From assembly GCF_001598035.1 (NCBI RefSeq), contig NZ_CP014835.1, forward strand, positions 372,001-436,000: a DNA stretch of 64,000 bases, read 5' to 3'. This document shows, one piece after another, positions 53,643-62,771 of this stretch. The notes below the pieces were generated by a model that had not been told where the DNA came from, made no database searches, and saw nothing but the letters and a program-made list of their open reading frames with translations. Numbering within the stretch: position 1 is the first letter of the stretch; every line of letters begins with the position of its first letter. The DNA is from Streptococcus halotolerans. GTDB taxonomy: Bacteria; Bacillota; Bacilli; Lactobacillales; Streptococcaceae. Made by a program: the position numbers and the translations under genes.

Positions 53643-54621
53643 AAATACTGCGTTTTAGCAGTTCTTTGGTTAATCGTGATAGGATGTTACGTTCCTTGTT
53701 GCGCGGTAGTTTTTGAATATCTTCCAGAGCTTTGTTGGTGAAACGTTGCGCTAATGCCTTGGCCTTATCGATCCCTTGATTTTCTCGAACCAAGCTTGAC
53801 ACTGTCTTGATATCAACTTGGGTTATGTTTTCTTTTTTATTGAGTAACTCCTGAAAAGCTGCTGGATTTGTTTCCATTGCTAGTAGTAGCGGCAGCGAAT
53901 AAACACCAGTTGTTAAATCCTCTAAAACAGGCTTATTGAACTTTTCTTTATCAGCACTGTAATCCAAAATATCATCAAGAATTTGAAAAGCCATACCAAT
54001 GTTATGACCGATGTGGCCTGCCAAACGAATAATGTCTTTGTTGGCTTCGGAGAAGTAAGCTCCCTCACGACAAGCTAATTGAAAGAGAGCGGCAGTTTTA
54101 CCAGAAACAGCTCTAAGATAATCTCTGACTTTTTGGTCTTGATGATAACGAAGTTGCATTTGGTCCAATTCCCCAACCAAAATTTTCTTCATAGTTTTGG
54201 CATTGACAGCCATGTAAGGAGAACCATTCATATTCCTTAGAACCAAATCAAAGAAAACGGTGAAGAGAAAGTCACCGGTATAAACAGCGACATCTTTGCC
54301 AAACTGTGATTGAATCGTAACAGTGCCTCGTCTAAGCGGTGAATCATCAATAATATCATCGTGGATAAGAGTTGCCATATGGAGAATTTCCAAGGAAGCA
54401 GCGATTTCTATTAGAGAGTGATTGGTTTTAGGGTTCTCAGGTCCAAAACTCGTAAATAAAAAGAAAAATGCTGGTCTGAGATATTTTCCACCAGACTTAG
54501 TTAGAGTTTCTAGAGCAGACCTTATATCGTCATTGCGAACCTGAATAGATTGTTCAATCAGAAGACGAGTTTTATTGAGATTATTGTTTAAGTCAGGATA
54601 CTGTTTCCATTGGGTGGACAT
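53641..54621 (-). CDS. polyprenyl diphosphate synthase (DmkB/HepT-like) 1
   Basis: The 326-residue enzyme extends allylic diphosphates for quinone side chains. Asp-rich motifs are HDDIIDDSPLRRG (about 92-104) and FQILDDILDYSAD (about 219-231), with GGKYLRPAFF near residue 46. ATG at 54621 is preferred to 54630 because AAAGG lies 8 bases before it. It is downstream of the EetB-like gene on the same strand. A second such enzyme is encoded at 57432; they could be subunits or serve different chain lengths. Confidence 0.9.
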   Translation of the reverse strand: MSTQWKQYPDLNNNLNKTRLLIEQSIQVRNDDIRSALETLTKSGGKYLRPAFFFLFTSFGPENPKTNHSLIEIAASLEILHMATLIHDDIIDDSPLRRGTVTIQSQFGKDVAVYTGDFLFTVFFDLVLRNMNGSPYMAVNAKTMKKILVGELDQMQLRYHQDQKVRDYLRAVSGKTAALFQLACREGAYFSEANKDIIRLAGHIGHNIGMAFQILDDILDYSADKEKFNKPVLEDLTTGVYSLPLLLAMETNPAAFQELLNKKENITQVDIKTVSSLVRENQGIDKAKALAQRFTNKALEDIQKLPRNKERNILSRLTKELLKRSI

Positions 54622-54699
54622 CTGTATCATCCTTTCACGCTATGATATTTCATTTTACGCTAAATGAATCAAATTCACCAGTATTATGTCAGTTGACTT

Positions 54700-55245
54700 T
54701 TAAGAGATTTGCCAACCATCAGGAAGTGATGATTGAAAGTCTCGAAGTGGTTTTAGCTTGGTTAATAAATAATTTCCTGTGAGACCAACGAAAAAACCAG
54801 AGAGAATGCCACTGAATGACAAAACCGGCAGATAATTTAAGACCAACCAAGACTGTCCAATCAGGGCAAAGACAAGTAATTGTCCGATATTATGCATGAT
54901 CCCTCCCATAACTGAAATGCCAATAACGCTGACGCGTTTGGGACCTAGTGCCTTAATCCATACCATCATCAAATAACTTAGCAAAGTGCCTGCTAAACCA
55001 TATAAGAAGGTAGAAAAGGTGCCACTCAGAAAAGTTGAAACCAATAGTCGGAAGGTAACAACTTTAGCACTATCCTTGAAAGGCAGAGTAAATAGGGAAA
55101 TGATGGTAATGAGATTTCCTAAACCCAGCTTGGCACCTGGGGCAAAAGCAAAAGGTGTTGGAAGGAAACGTTCAAAAAAGGAAATGACCACTGCTTGAGC
55201 AACGAGCATGGTGATGAACATTAGTTTGCGATTGGAATTTGTCAT
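54700..55245 (-). CDS. Gx transporter / EetB-like membrane protein
   Basis: The 181-residue protein has about five helices, with FERFLPTPFAFAPGAKLGLG and GGIMHNIGQLLVFALIG, typical of COG4769 (old name heptaprenyl synthase component I). Its structure is ECF-S-like. In Listeria the homologue EetB is encoded beside EetA, Ndh2 and DmkB in the extracellular electron-transfer locus; here Ndh2-like and DmkB-like genes flank it, but no EetA-like gene is present. The true substrate is unknown. Confidence 0.83.
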   Translation of the reverse strand: MTNSNRKLMFITMLVAQAVVISFFERFLPTPFAFAPGAKLGLGNLITIISLFTLPFKDSAKVVTFRLLVSTFLSGTFSTFLYGLAGTLLSYLMMVWIKALGPKRVSVIGISVMGGIMHNIGQLLVFALIGQSWLVLNYLPVLSFSGILSGFFVGLTGNYLLTKLKPLRDFQSSLPDGWQIS

Positions 55246-55303
55246 AGGTCTATTTTACCATAAAACGCAGTCCTTATTTTTGTGAAATAAATCCCAAAGT
55301 ATG

Positions 55304-55332
55304 TTGTTTAATACTAATTAGTCTGATATAAT
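55304..55332 (+). promoter_or_regulatory. promoter of the Ndh2-like gene
   Basis: TTGTTT (55304-55309), a 17-base spacer and consensus TATAAT (55327-55332), within the 126-bp divergent gap. Confidence 0.82.
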
Positions 55333-55371
55333 TGTAAGCGTATTATGAAAAATAAATAGGGGGATTTAGCT

Positions 55372-57291
55372 ATGACAAAAGACATTGTTGTCGTTGGTGC
55401 CGGTTATGCAGGAGTGACTGCCGCTCGCCAATTAGCTAAAAAATACAAAAAAGACAAGGATGTGACGATTACCTTAATCGATAAAAATTCCTTTCAAACT
55501 TATATGACTGAACTGCACGAAGTTGCCGCTGGCCGTGTGGAACCAGAAGCCATCAAATACGATTTGCAACGTATTTTTAAAAAATATCCCAAAGTCAACT
55601 TGGTAACAGACAAAGTTGTCTCAATTGATTATGACAATAAAAAAGTGGTTGCTGAACATCAAACGCTGACTTTTGATTATTTGCTCTTGGCCATGGGTAG
55701 CGAAGCCAATGACTTTGGAACACCAGGTGTGAAAGAAAATGCTTTTACCCTCTGGTCAATTGAAGCAGCCGAAAAACTTCATGATCACATCGTTAATTCC
55801 TGCTTGCAAGCGATGGGGGAACACGATGAGGCTAAACGTCGTGCTCTGTTAACCTTCACTGTTATCGGTGCTGGTTTTACCGGTATCGAGATGGTTGGTG
55901 AACTTATTGATTGGGTGCCCATTTTAGCGAAACGCTACAAACTCGATCCAGAAGAATTCTCACTCAAGGTTGTCGAAGCGACGCCGAATATCCTCAGCAT
56001 GGTGACTGAGAAAGAACAGACAAAAGCCCGTAAATACCTTGAGAAAAAGGGAGTTGAATTGGTTCTCTCCGACGGTGTTGTCAGTGTTGATAAAGAATCA
56101 TTGACTCTTTCGTCTGGTCGTGTTATTCTAACCTACACGTCAATCTGGACAGCTGGGGTGAAAGCCAATACTGACGCAGCAAACTTTGGTATTGACCAAG
56201 CGCGTGCAGGTCGTCTCGTGGCAAACCAATACATGGAAGCCGAAGGCAAAGAAAATGTTTACCTAGCAGGCGATATCATGTACTACGAAGATGGCTCTCA
56301 AGAAGGTCGTCCAGTTCCTCAGATAGTACAAGCCGCTGAACAGACAGGTCATACGGCAGCGCATAATATTATCGCAGCGATTAGCGGAGGTGAAAAAGAA
56401 ACCTTCAAAGGAAAATATGATGGTTTCCTTATTTCCATCGGCACTAAGTATACTGTTGCCTTTGTCATGGATAAGTATCATGTCTCAGGTTTTATAGCCA
56501 GTGCTATGAAACACTTCACTAATCTTCTATACTTCTTTACTATCCGTAGTTTTTACAATATTGGTGCTTACATGCGTCATGAATTTTTTGACGTCGCAAA
56601 TGGACGAAACATGTTCGGTAGCCATACATCAAGTAAAGGAAATCGTATGTGGTTAGTGCCACTGCGTATCTTCTATGGTTCTGTTTGGTTGCTGGAAGGG
56701 GTTAAGAAGGCCTTTGGGCTATTTGGAACCCAATCGTGGTTTGGTGATAAGGTCGTTTTCCCGTTTCCGTGGTTGCAAGAGGTAGCTGAAGCCACTTCAG
56801 GAGCTTCAGAGACAGTTGCTTCTTCAGAAGTCGTATCAGCAGCGTCTCAAGTAGCAGAAGGTGCCGCGCAAGCAACTACAGAAGCGAGTCATCAAATCTT
56901 TAGTTTGAGCTATGCCTATGGTGAGGAGCCAATGCAAGTCTTGAAAGAAATGCCAGATTGGTTTGCCTCAATCATGAAATTCATGTTGCCAAACCAAGAA
57001 GTGGCTCTCTTCATGCAGAAAATGATGACCTGTGTTGAGATTGCCATTGGCCTTGCCCTTATTGTTGGTGCCTTTGTGTGGTTGGTATCAGCTGTAACAG
57101 CAGCCTTCGTTCTTATGTTTAGTCTTTCAGGAATGTTCTTCTGGGTAAACATTTGGTTCATCCCAGTTGCTCTTGCTCTGATGGCCGGAGCGGGACGCTC
57201 CTTTGGGCTTGACTACTGGATAATGCCATGGTTAGGCCGTTGCCTTGATCAGTGGATTTATGGAAAGCCGAGCCATCTCTACAGACGTTAA
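55372..57291 (+). CDS. membrane-extended type II NADH dehydrogenase (Ndh2-like)
   Basis: The 639-residue protein has an N-terminal NDH-2 module (1 to about 400) with VVVGAGYAGVTAARQL, VIGAGFTGIEMVGEL and YLAGDIMYYED. A C-terminal membrane part (about 420-639) has several helices (RIFYGSVWLLEGVKKAFGLF; IAIGLALIVGAFVWLVSAV; FWVNIWFIPVALALMAGAG) broken by an Ala/Ser-rich linker (about 475-510). The extension is the feature of Listeria Ndh2, which feeds extracellular electron transfer. It is divergent from the EetB-like gene and followed by a second polyprenyl synthase. GGGGGA precedes the ATG. Confidence 0.9.
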   Translation: MTKDIVVVGAGYAGVTAARQLAKKYKKDKDVTITLIDKNSFQTYMTELHEVAAGRVEPEAIKYDLQRIFKKYPKVNLVTDKVVSIDYDNKKVVAEHQTLTFDYLLLAMGSEANDFGTPGVKENAFTLWSIEAAEKLHDHIVNSCLQAMGEHDEAKRRALLTFTVIGAGFTGIEMVGELIDWVPILAKRYKLDPEEFSLKVVEATPNILSMVTEKEQTKARKYLEKKGVELVLSDGVVSVDKESLTLSSGRVILTYTSIWTAGVKANTDAANFGIDQARAGRLVANQYMEAEGKENVYLAGDIMYYEDGSQEGRPVPQIVQAAEQTGHTAAHNIIAAISGGEKETFKGKYDGFLISIGTKYTVAFVMDKYHVSGFIASAMKHFTNLLYFFTIRSFYNIGAYMRHEFFDVANGRNMFGSHTSSKGNRMWLVPLRIFYGSVWLLEGVKKAFGLFGTQSWFGDKVVFPFPWLQEVAEATSGASETVASSEVVSAASQVAEGAAQATTEASHQIFSLSYAYGEEPMQVLKEMPDWFASIMKFMLPNQEVALFMQKMMTCVEIAIGLALIVGAFVWLVSAVTAAFVLMFSLSGMFFWVNIWFIPVALALMAGAGRSFGLDYWIMPWLGRCLDQWIYGKPSHLYRR

Positions 57292-57342
57292 TAAGGATGA
57301 TAGGATTTCTAAAAAATCCATGCTATAATAAGAATAAGGTTA

Positions 57343-57391
57343 TCTTATGGTGGTTGTATTGACTAACCTGAGATAGCCTTTCTTTTTAAAT
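57343..57391 (+). promoter_or_regulatory. leader hairpin before the second polyprenyl synthase
   Basis: AAGGTTATCTTA (about 57338-57349) can pair with TGAGATAGCCTT (about 57370-57381), followed by TCTTTTTA, a terminator-like hairpin. A TATAAT-like box lies just upstream (about 57324-57329). This may be an attenuator or simply the end of the Ndh2-like transcript. Confidence 0.45.
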
Positions 57392-57431
57392 TAGTCGAAA
57401 AAACGAGTCATTTGTTAATAAGGAGTTTTAC

Positions 57432-58427
57432 GTGGTACATCACATTTGGGATGACTTCCCAGAGATTCAAAAAGGCTTAGAATCAGTTAGAACAATTATG
57501 ATCTCGGAATTATCAGTGATACATCCAGAGGTTAAAGAAAAGATTATTGATTATATGGAAGCTCCTGGAAAGTATTTGCGATCAGGTTTGTGCCTTTTGC
57601 TTTCTCAATCTAAAACAGGGCATATTCCAGAAGGAAAACTTTACCTTGCAGTTTATTTGGAAACCTTACATTTAGCGACGTTAATCCATGACGATGTCAT
57701 TGATGAAGCGGATAGTCGTCGTGGTTTGCAAGTCATGAATAAATCCTTTTCAAACCGCATTGCCATCTATGCCGGAGACTATTTGCTGGCCTATGCTAAT
57801 CAATTTTTACGGAAAGCTTCTGAGCTCTTAGATATCGGCAAAGAAGAGCAAGAGCTGGGCAAGCATAAGGTGATTGAGCGCATTTTGGTAGGTGAGTTGG
57901 CGCAATTAATGAACCAATACGATTATCAGGTGTCTATGAAAGCTTATCTGAAGCAAATTAAAGGGAAGACGGCCACACTTTTTGCATTAGCCTGCCAAAT
58001 GGGGGCTTGGGAAAAAGGGACCACAAAGCGAGAATCTCGCTTAGCCTATCGTCTAGGACAATCTATTGGTATGGCTTTTCAAATCAGTGATGATCTGATT
58101 GATTACCAAATTGATGAGAAAAACTCAGGCAAACCTCGAATGCAGGATATTCAAAATGGAATCTATACAGCACCTTTCTTATTTGCCAGAGAAACGGATC
58201 ATCAACTTATTGACCATTTCCAATTAGAACAGAAAAAAGACTGGTCAGAAGAAGAGTTAAGAGACTTTTACCATCGCTTGACTCAGGCACAAGCTTTCGA
58301 AAAAACAGAACAATTAATAAAAGCTTATCTAGGAAAAATGAAAGAACAAAGCCAAAAACTCTTGCCTCCTGATAAAGCAGAAGAATTAGTAAGTTTCCTA
58401 TTTAAGGTAATGGATAGGCAATTTTAA
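57432..58427 (+). CDS. polyprenyl diphosphate synthase 2
   Basis: The 331-residue enzyme has the Asp-rich motifs HDDVIDEADSRRG (about 91-103) and FQISDDLIDYQID, and GKYLRSGLCLLL. It is paralogous to the 53641 gene but diverged; in the second motif the first Asp position is Ser (ISDDLID versus LDDILD), normal for the family. The start is GTG at 57432, 7 bases after AAGGAG. It probably makes a quinone side chain or is a partner subunit. Confidence 0.88.
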   Translation: MVHHIWDDFPEIQKGLESVRTIMISELSVIHPEVKEKIIDYMEAPGKYLRSGLCLLLSQSKTGHIPEGKLYLAVYLETLHLATLIHDDVIDEADSRRGLQVMNKSFSNRIAIYAGDYLLAYANQFLRKASELLDIGKEEQELGKHKVIERILVGELAQLMNQYDYQVSMKAYLKQIKGKTATLFALACQMGAWEKGTTKRESRLAYRLGQSIGMAFQISDDLIDYQIDEKNSGKPRMQDIQNGIYTAPFLFARETDHQLIDHFQLEQKKDWSEEELRDFYHRLTQAQAFEKTEQLIKAYLGKMKEQSQKLLPPDKAEELVSFLFKVMDRQF

Positions 58428-58440
58428 TCAGAGCTTTACA

Positions 58441-58471
58441 AAAAAGAACTAGTAGTGGCTAGTTCTTTTTA
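58441..58471 (+). terminator. terminator of polyprenyl synthase 2
   Basis: AAAAGAACTAG pairs with CTAGTTCTTTT over a TAGTGG loop. Confidence 0.88.
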
Positions 58472-58530
58472 CTATTCAGCTAGTCAACCATGATAACTTA
58501 TATTATTAAAATTACTGAAAAAGGAGTATA

Positions 58531-58630
58531 ATACTCAATGAAAACCAGAAGTGGACTAGGCGTCGCTGATGCAGATAGAACTATGTTCTGTCAAATCAAG
58601 TCAATAAGGTCTCTTTTTGAGTTTTGAAAA
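58531..58630. repeat. MITE-like intergenic repeat, copy 1
   Basis: About 100 bp starting ATACTCAATGAAAACCAGAAG and ending CTTTTTGAGTTTTGAAAA, with roughly inverted ends. The core (GACTAGGCGTCGCTGATGC, CAAATCAAGTCAA) matches copy 2 at 61946-62050. It lies just before the alcohol dehydrogenase gene. Confidence 0.65.
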
Positions 58631-58659
58631 CTATAAGTCCAAAAGGAAAGAGGTAATCC

Positions 58660-59694
58660 ATGAAAGTAGCTACTTTTATACAGCCGTATGAGATGACGGT
58701 AACAGAAACTGAAAAATCACAAATTGAGGAGTCAACTGATGCCGTCATTCGAGTGGTCCGTGCCTGTGTCTGTGGTTCAGATTTATGGTGGTATCGTGGG
58801 ATTTCTCAAAAAGAATCTGGAACGTTCGCCGGTCATGAAGCTATCGGTGTTGTTGAAGCAGTTGGAAGTGACGTGACTCAGGTTAGACCTGGCGACTTTG
58901 TTGTTGTTCCTTTTACGCATGGTTGTGGTCATTGTGCTACCTGTAAGGCAGGTTTTGACGGCAATTGTCAACACTATCAATCAGGCCCTATTATTGGCTA
59001 CCAAGCAGAGTACATGCGTTATCGTAATGCTGACTGGGCCTTGGTCAAAATCCCTGGTCAGCCAGAAGATTATTCTGACGACCAACTGAAATCACTCCTA
59101 ACCTTGTCTGATGTCATGGCGACCGGTTTTCATGCGGCTAAGACAGCTGAAGTTAAGTCAGGTGACACGGTGGTTGTTATGGGGGATGGAGCGGTTGGTC
59201 TCTGCGGTGTTATTGGTGCCAAACTTTTGGGTGCTGACCGTATTATTGCCATGAGTAAATACCCTGATCGTCAAGCCTTGGCTAAAGAATTCGGTGCAAC
59301 TGATATCATTGCGGAACGTGGTGATGAAGCTGTCAATCGGGTCATGGAACTGACTGGCGGAACGGGAGTCGATGCTATTTTAGAGTGTGTTGGTACTGAG
59401 CAATCAGTGGACACAGCCATTAATGTTGCACGTCCAGGCGCCATTATTGGTCGTGTAGGAATTCCACAAAACGAGAACATGAACACCAACCAACTCTTTT
59501 TTAAGAATATCGGACTTCGTGGCGGCATTGCTTCTGTCACGACATTTGACAAAGAAATTCTACTAGAAGCTGTTTTATCAGGACAGATTAACCCAGGAAA
59601 GGTCTTTACAAAAGCGTTTGCTTTGGATGAGATACAGGCTGCTTATGAAGCGATGGATAAGCGAGAAGCGATTAAGTCTTTGATTGTTTTTTAA
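58660..59694 (+). CDS. zinc-dependent alcohol dehydrogenase
   Basis: The 344-residue medium-chain dehydrogenase has the catalytic-zinc residues in ACVCGSD and GHEAIGVVEAVG, the structural-zinc cysteines in CGHCATCKAGFDGNC and the NAD(P) fold VVMGDGAVGLCGVIGAKLLG. It oxidises an alcohol or reduces an aldehyde; the substrate is not readable. GGAAAGAGG precedes the ATG. It stands alone between terminators. Confidence 0.9.
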   Translation: MKVATFIQPYEMTVTETEKSQIEESTDAVIRVVRACVCGSDLWWYRGISQKESGTFAGHEAIGVVEAVGSDVTQVRPGDFVVVPFTHGCGHCATCKAGFDGNCQHYQSGPIIGYQAEYMRYRNADWALVKIPGQPEDYSDDQLKSLLTLSDVMATGFHAAKTAEVKSGDTVVVMGDGAVGLCGVIGAKLLGADRIIAMSKYPDRQALAKEFGATDIIAERGDEAVNRVMELTGGTGVDAILECVGTEQSVDTAINVARPGAIIGRVGIPQNENMNTNQLFFKNIGLRGGIASVTTFDKEILLEAVLSGQINPGKVFTKAFALDEIQAAYEAMDKREAIKSLIVF

Positions 59695-59706
59695 GGAGAT
59701 GATATT

Positions 59707-59741
59707 AAAAAGTTGAGCAGCCTTAAACGCTCAGCTTTTTT
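59707..59741 (+). terminator. terminator of the alcohol dehydrogenase gene
   Basis: AAGTTGAGC pairs with GCTCAGCTT (one wobble), followed by a T run. Confidence 0.85.
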
Positions 59742-59917
59742 AGTTGGTAATGCTAATCTGACCAAAGGGGTTATTTTCTCAAAAAAGAGTGATCCAATCA
59801 GTCAAGTGATGTTAAGTACTTTCAAACTGACCGTTTAATAACTTTTTGCTATGGTGACTAGGTTATATCCGTTGACTATATCGGTCAAAAGTTGTAAATT
59901 ATACCCTGGAGGAATTT

Positions 59918-61465
59918 ATGAATAAAAAAATATCGACTAAAGTCTTTATGTGGTCAGCAGCCATAACTGTCTTGTTAGTAATGTTAGGGATTGTCATTCC
60001 AAAGCCGTTTCAAACGACAACACAGCACTTGAGAAACGTTATTACGACAAACTTTGGTTGGCTTTACTTGCTATTAGTAACGACTATTTTAATGTTTTGT
60101 ATTTTCTTTATTGTTAGTCCACTTGGACAGATTCGTCTGGGGAATCCAAATTCTAAACCAGAACATGACACCGCATCTTGGATTGCGATGATGTTCTCAG
60201 CGGGTATGGGAATTGGCTTGGTCTTCTACGGAGCAGCAGAGCCCTTGAGTCACTTTGCCATCTCAACACCTAATGCACCACTGCAATCACAAGAGGCTCT
60301 GGCCGATTCATTCCGTTTTACCTTTTTCCACTGGGGTGTCCACGCTTGGGCTGTTTATGCGTTGGTTGCATTAGCACTTGCTTATTTTGGTTTTCGTAAA
60401 AAAGAAAAATACCTCTTGTCTGTTACTTTGAAACCATTTTTTGGTGAGAGAGTAAATGGACCATTAGGAACGATTGTTGACACTATTACGGTTTTAGCGA
60501 CGGTTATTGGGGTGGCGACAACACTTGGTTTTGGTGCCGCTCAAATCAATGGCGGTCTGTCATATGTCTTTGGTCTTCCTAATAACCAGTTTGTACAGAT
60601 TATTATTATTGTTATCACAACTGGGCTTTTTATCATGTCAGCTTTGTCTGGTCTAGGTAAAGGGGTTAAAATTTTATCAAATATTAATTTGATTTTAGCC
60701 ATAGGTCTCTTAGCTTTAGCGATTATCCTAGGACCAACAGTTACTATTTTTGATACCTTTACAGAAGCTATTGGTCTTTACCTTCAAAACTTTTTCCGCA
60801 TGAGTTTCCGGGCGGCAGCTTTTGATAATGCTAAACGGACCTGGATTAACAACTGGACTGTCTTTTATTGGGCTTGGTGGATTTCTTGGTCACCATTTGT
60901 TGGGGTCTTTATTGCTCGTATTTCTAAAGGACGTACTATCCGAGAATTTTTAACCGTAGTCCTTTTGGTACCAACTGTTTTGAGTTTCCTTTGGTTTTCA
61001 TCATTTGGTACACTTGCCAATAATGTCCAAATGGCGGGTACAGATTTAACAGGTTATGCAACAGAAGAAATTCTTTTTGCGACATTTGGGCAATATCCAA
61101 TGGGGATTATTTTATCAATTGTTGCTATTATCTTAGTTTCAACCTTCTTTATTACCTCAGCTGATTCAGCGACTTATGTTTTAGCGATGCTGACAGAAGA
61201 TGGCCATTTGAACCCAACGAATCGCAAAAAATTAATTTGGGGTGTTGCCTTAGCAGGAATTGCTATTGCACTCTTGCTTTCAGGTGGTTTAAATGCTCTT
61301 CAAAATACCTTGATTATTGCTGCTTTGCCATTTTCAGTTGTTCTTATCTTAGTGCTCTTTGCCCTTTTAAAGGAGCTTTATCACGAGAAAAACGAAATGG
61401 GACTTGAGATCACACCAGATCGTCAACCTAAGAAAAATGAACCATTCCGTTCATACGAAGATTAA
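59918..61465 (+). CDS. BCCT-family betaine/choline transporter
   Basis: The 515-residue protein has twelve predicted helices and the family signature FYWAWWISWSPFVGVFIARI, with GMGIGLVFYGAAEPLSHF near residue 95 (the Gly-rich TM3 region). Members such as OpuD and BetL take up glycine betaine or choline by sodium symport against osmotic stress. The C-terminus is hydrophilic. GGAGG precedes the start. It is monocistronic. Confidence 0.93.
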   Translation: MNKKISTKVFMWSAAITVLLVMLGIVIPKPFQTTTQHLRNVITTNFGWLYLLLVTTILMFCIFFIVSPLGQIRLGNPNSKPEHDTASWIAMMFSAGMGIGLVFYGAAEPLSHFAISTPNAPLQSQEALADSFRFTFFHWGVHAWAVYALVALALAYFGFRKKEKYLLSVTLKPFFGERVNGPLGTIVDTITVLATVIGVATTLGFGAAQINGGLSYVFGLPNNQFVQIIIIVITTGLFIMSALSGLGKGVKILSNINLILAIGLLALAIILGPTVTIFDTFTEAIGLYLQNFFRMSFRAAAFDNAKRTWINNWTVFYWAWWISWSPFVGVFIARISKGRTIREFLTVVLLVPTVLSFLWFSSFGTLANNVQMAGTDLTGYATEEILFATFGQYPMGIILSIVAIILVSTFFITSADSATYVLAMLTEDGHLNPTNRKKLIWGVALAGIAIALLLSGGLNALQNTLIIAALPFSVVLILVLFALLKELYHEKNEMGLEITPDRQPKKNEPFRSYED

Positions 61466-61506
61466 ACAAGTAACGTTTGTTACTGTTAGTGGCTGATTAC
61501 AGCCAG

Positions 61507-61541
61507 AAAGGAGAGGAGACCTTTTGTCTTCTCTTTTTTGT
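61507..61541 (+). terminator. terminator of the BCCT gene
   Basis: GGAGAGGAGAC and GTCTTCTCTTTTTT form a stem of about 9 bp with a CTTTT loop and T run. Confidence 0.83.
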
Positions 61542-61945
61542 GTTCAAAATCCCAAATGACTTAACCTCAGCGTGTTTAAGACTTTCTAAATGACCAGATT
61601 ACGTTAGACACTCTCAGCTAGTTCAGAGAAGGTGATATTAGGTTTACTATTAGTTTGATCAAGAAGATAGTGGCACAAAGCCAGTACAACTAGGATTCAA
61701 TAACTACTGGTACGGCAAAGTCATTACATTTTTGTAAAGAAGTTCAGATATAATCCTTGACTGTCTTGAAAAAAGTCCATCTGCCTAAGCCATTCGTGGT
61801 CCCTTTGTCAATTGCTAAAAGGCTTTATTTAAAGAGATTGCTGCCGATATTATTTACCAAGAAGGATGTTTTAGATGAAGACATCACCTCAATCAGAAAG
61901 ACACGAGGACTTTAGCTGACAGATGTTTCTAATAGCGTAATCGTT
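61542..61945. other. intergenic stretch without recognisable gene
   Basis: No long frame. A short piece reading IAADIIYQEG (about 61835-61863) suggests an old decayed gene but is too short to name. Confidence 0.35.
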
Positions 61946-62050
61946 TATACTCTTCAAAAATCAAAAGAAGTCTAGGAGGTGCCGATGTAGATATATTTGA
62001 AGTTTATCAAATCAAGTCAACAAGTTCTGCTTTGCTTTTCATTAAGTATT
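61946..62050. repeat. MITE-like intergenic repeat, copy 2
   Basis: Starts TATACTCTTCAAAAATCAAA, contains GTCTAGGAGGTGCCGATGTAG and TATCAAATCAAGTCAACAAG, and ends near ATTAAGTATTAG. It is collinear with copy 1 at 58531 with many substitutions. Confidence 0.65.
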
Positions 62051-62199
62051 AGGTGACGTCTCCTAGCTAAATGGGGATCTTTAGCTATGCCAAACATAAA
62101 TTATTCTTTGTGTCTAGCATAATCTTATACTTCAGAAACTAAAGATTGACTTAGAACTTGTGGTATAATAAAGATTATCAATACCAAGAAAGTAAAATT

Positions 62200-62700
62200 A
62201 TGGCAGATCAAGTAGATATTAATCGTTATCATCAACTAGCCCTTCAAAAACAGGATGTTCATCGTAAATTTCTTGCCAAACTCAAGAAAAAACCACCTAA
62301 ACAGCTAGATAAAATCACCAAAGAACTTCATGAGCAAGTCTTTAGCGAGATTGATTGCACCAAGTGTGCCAACTGTTGTAGAGATTTAGGACCTGATCTG
62401 ACAGAAGCAGATATTACCCGTATGTCAAAACTCTTTCGCATGACATTATCAAGCTTTGAAAAGACTTATCTTCGCGTAGACGAAGATGGTGACAAGGTTT
62501 TTAAGGCCATGCCATGCCCATTCCTAGGACCTGACAATCTCTGTGATGTCTACGATGCTAGGCCCAAAGCTTGCGCAGCCTTTCCCCATACAGATCGCAA
62601 GCGTATCTATCAAATTAATCACCTGACCTTAAAAAATACACTTATTTGTCCAGCTGCCTATCTTTTCGTTGAAAAATTACGACAACGATTAGACTACTAA
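62200..62700 (+). CDS. YkgJ-family cysteine-cluster protein
   Basis: The 166-residue protein has the Cx2Cx2CC cluster in DCTKCANCCRDLG (about 62-74) and further cysteines in CPFLGPDNLCDVYDARPKAC, the YkgJ pattern thought to bind zinc or an iron-sulfur centre. No function is established. ATG at 62200 is chosen because the frame upstream runs over the -10 box (TATAAT, 62162-62167). Single gene. Confidence 0.87.
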   Translation: MADQVDINRYHQLALQKQDVHRKFLAKLKKKPPKQLDKITKELHEQVFSEIDCTKCANCCRDLGPDLTEADITRMSKLFRMTLSSFEKTYLRVDEDGDKVFKAMPCPFLGPDNLCDVYDARPKACAAFPHTDRKRIYQINHLTLKNTLICPAAYLFVEKLRQRLDY

Positions 62701-62749
62701 AAAGATGATGGAAAAGTTTGTCTATCTTGATTCAAGATTAAGCTAGAAT

Positions 62750-62771
62750 GCCGACTACTTTCGGCTTTTTT
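62750..62771 (+). terminator. terminator of the YkgJ-like gene
   Basis: GCCGA pairs with TCGGC over a 6-base loop, followed by six T residues. Confidence 0.7.
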
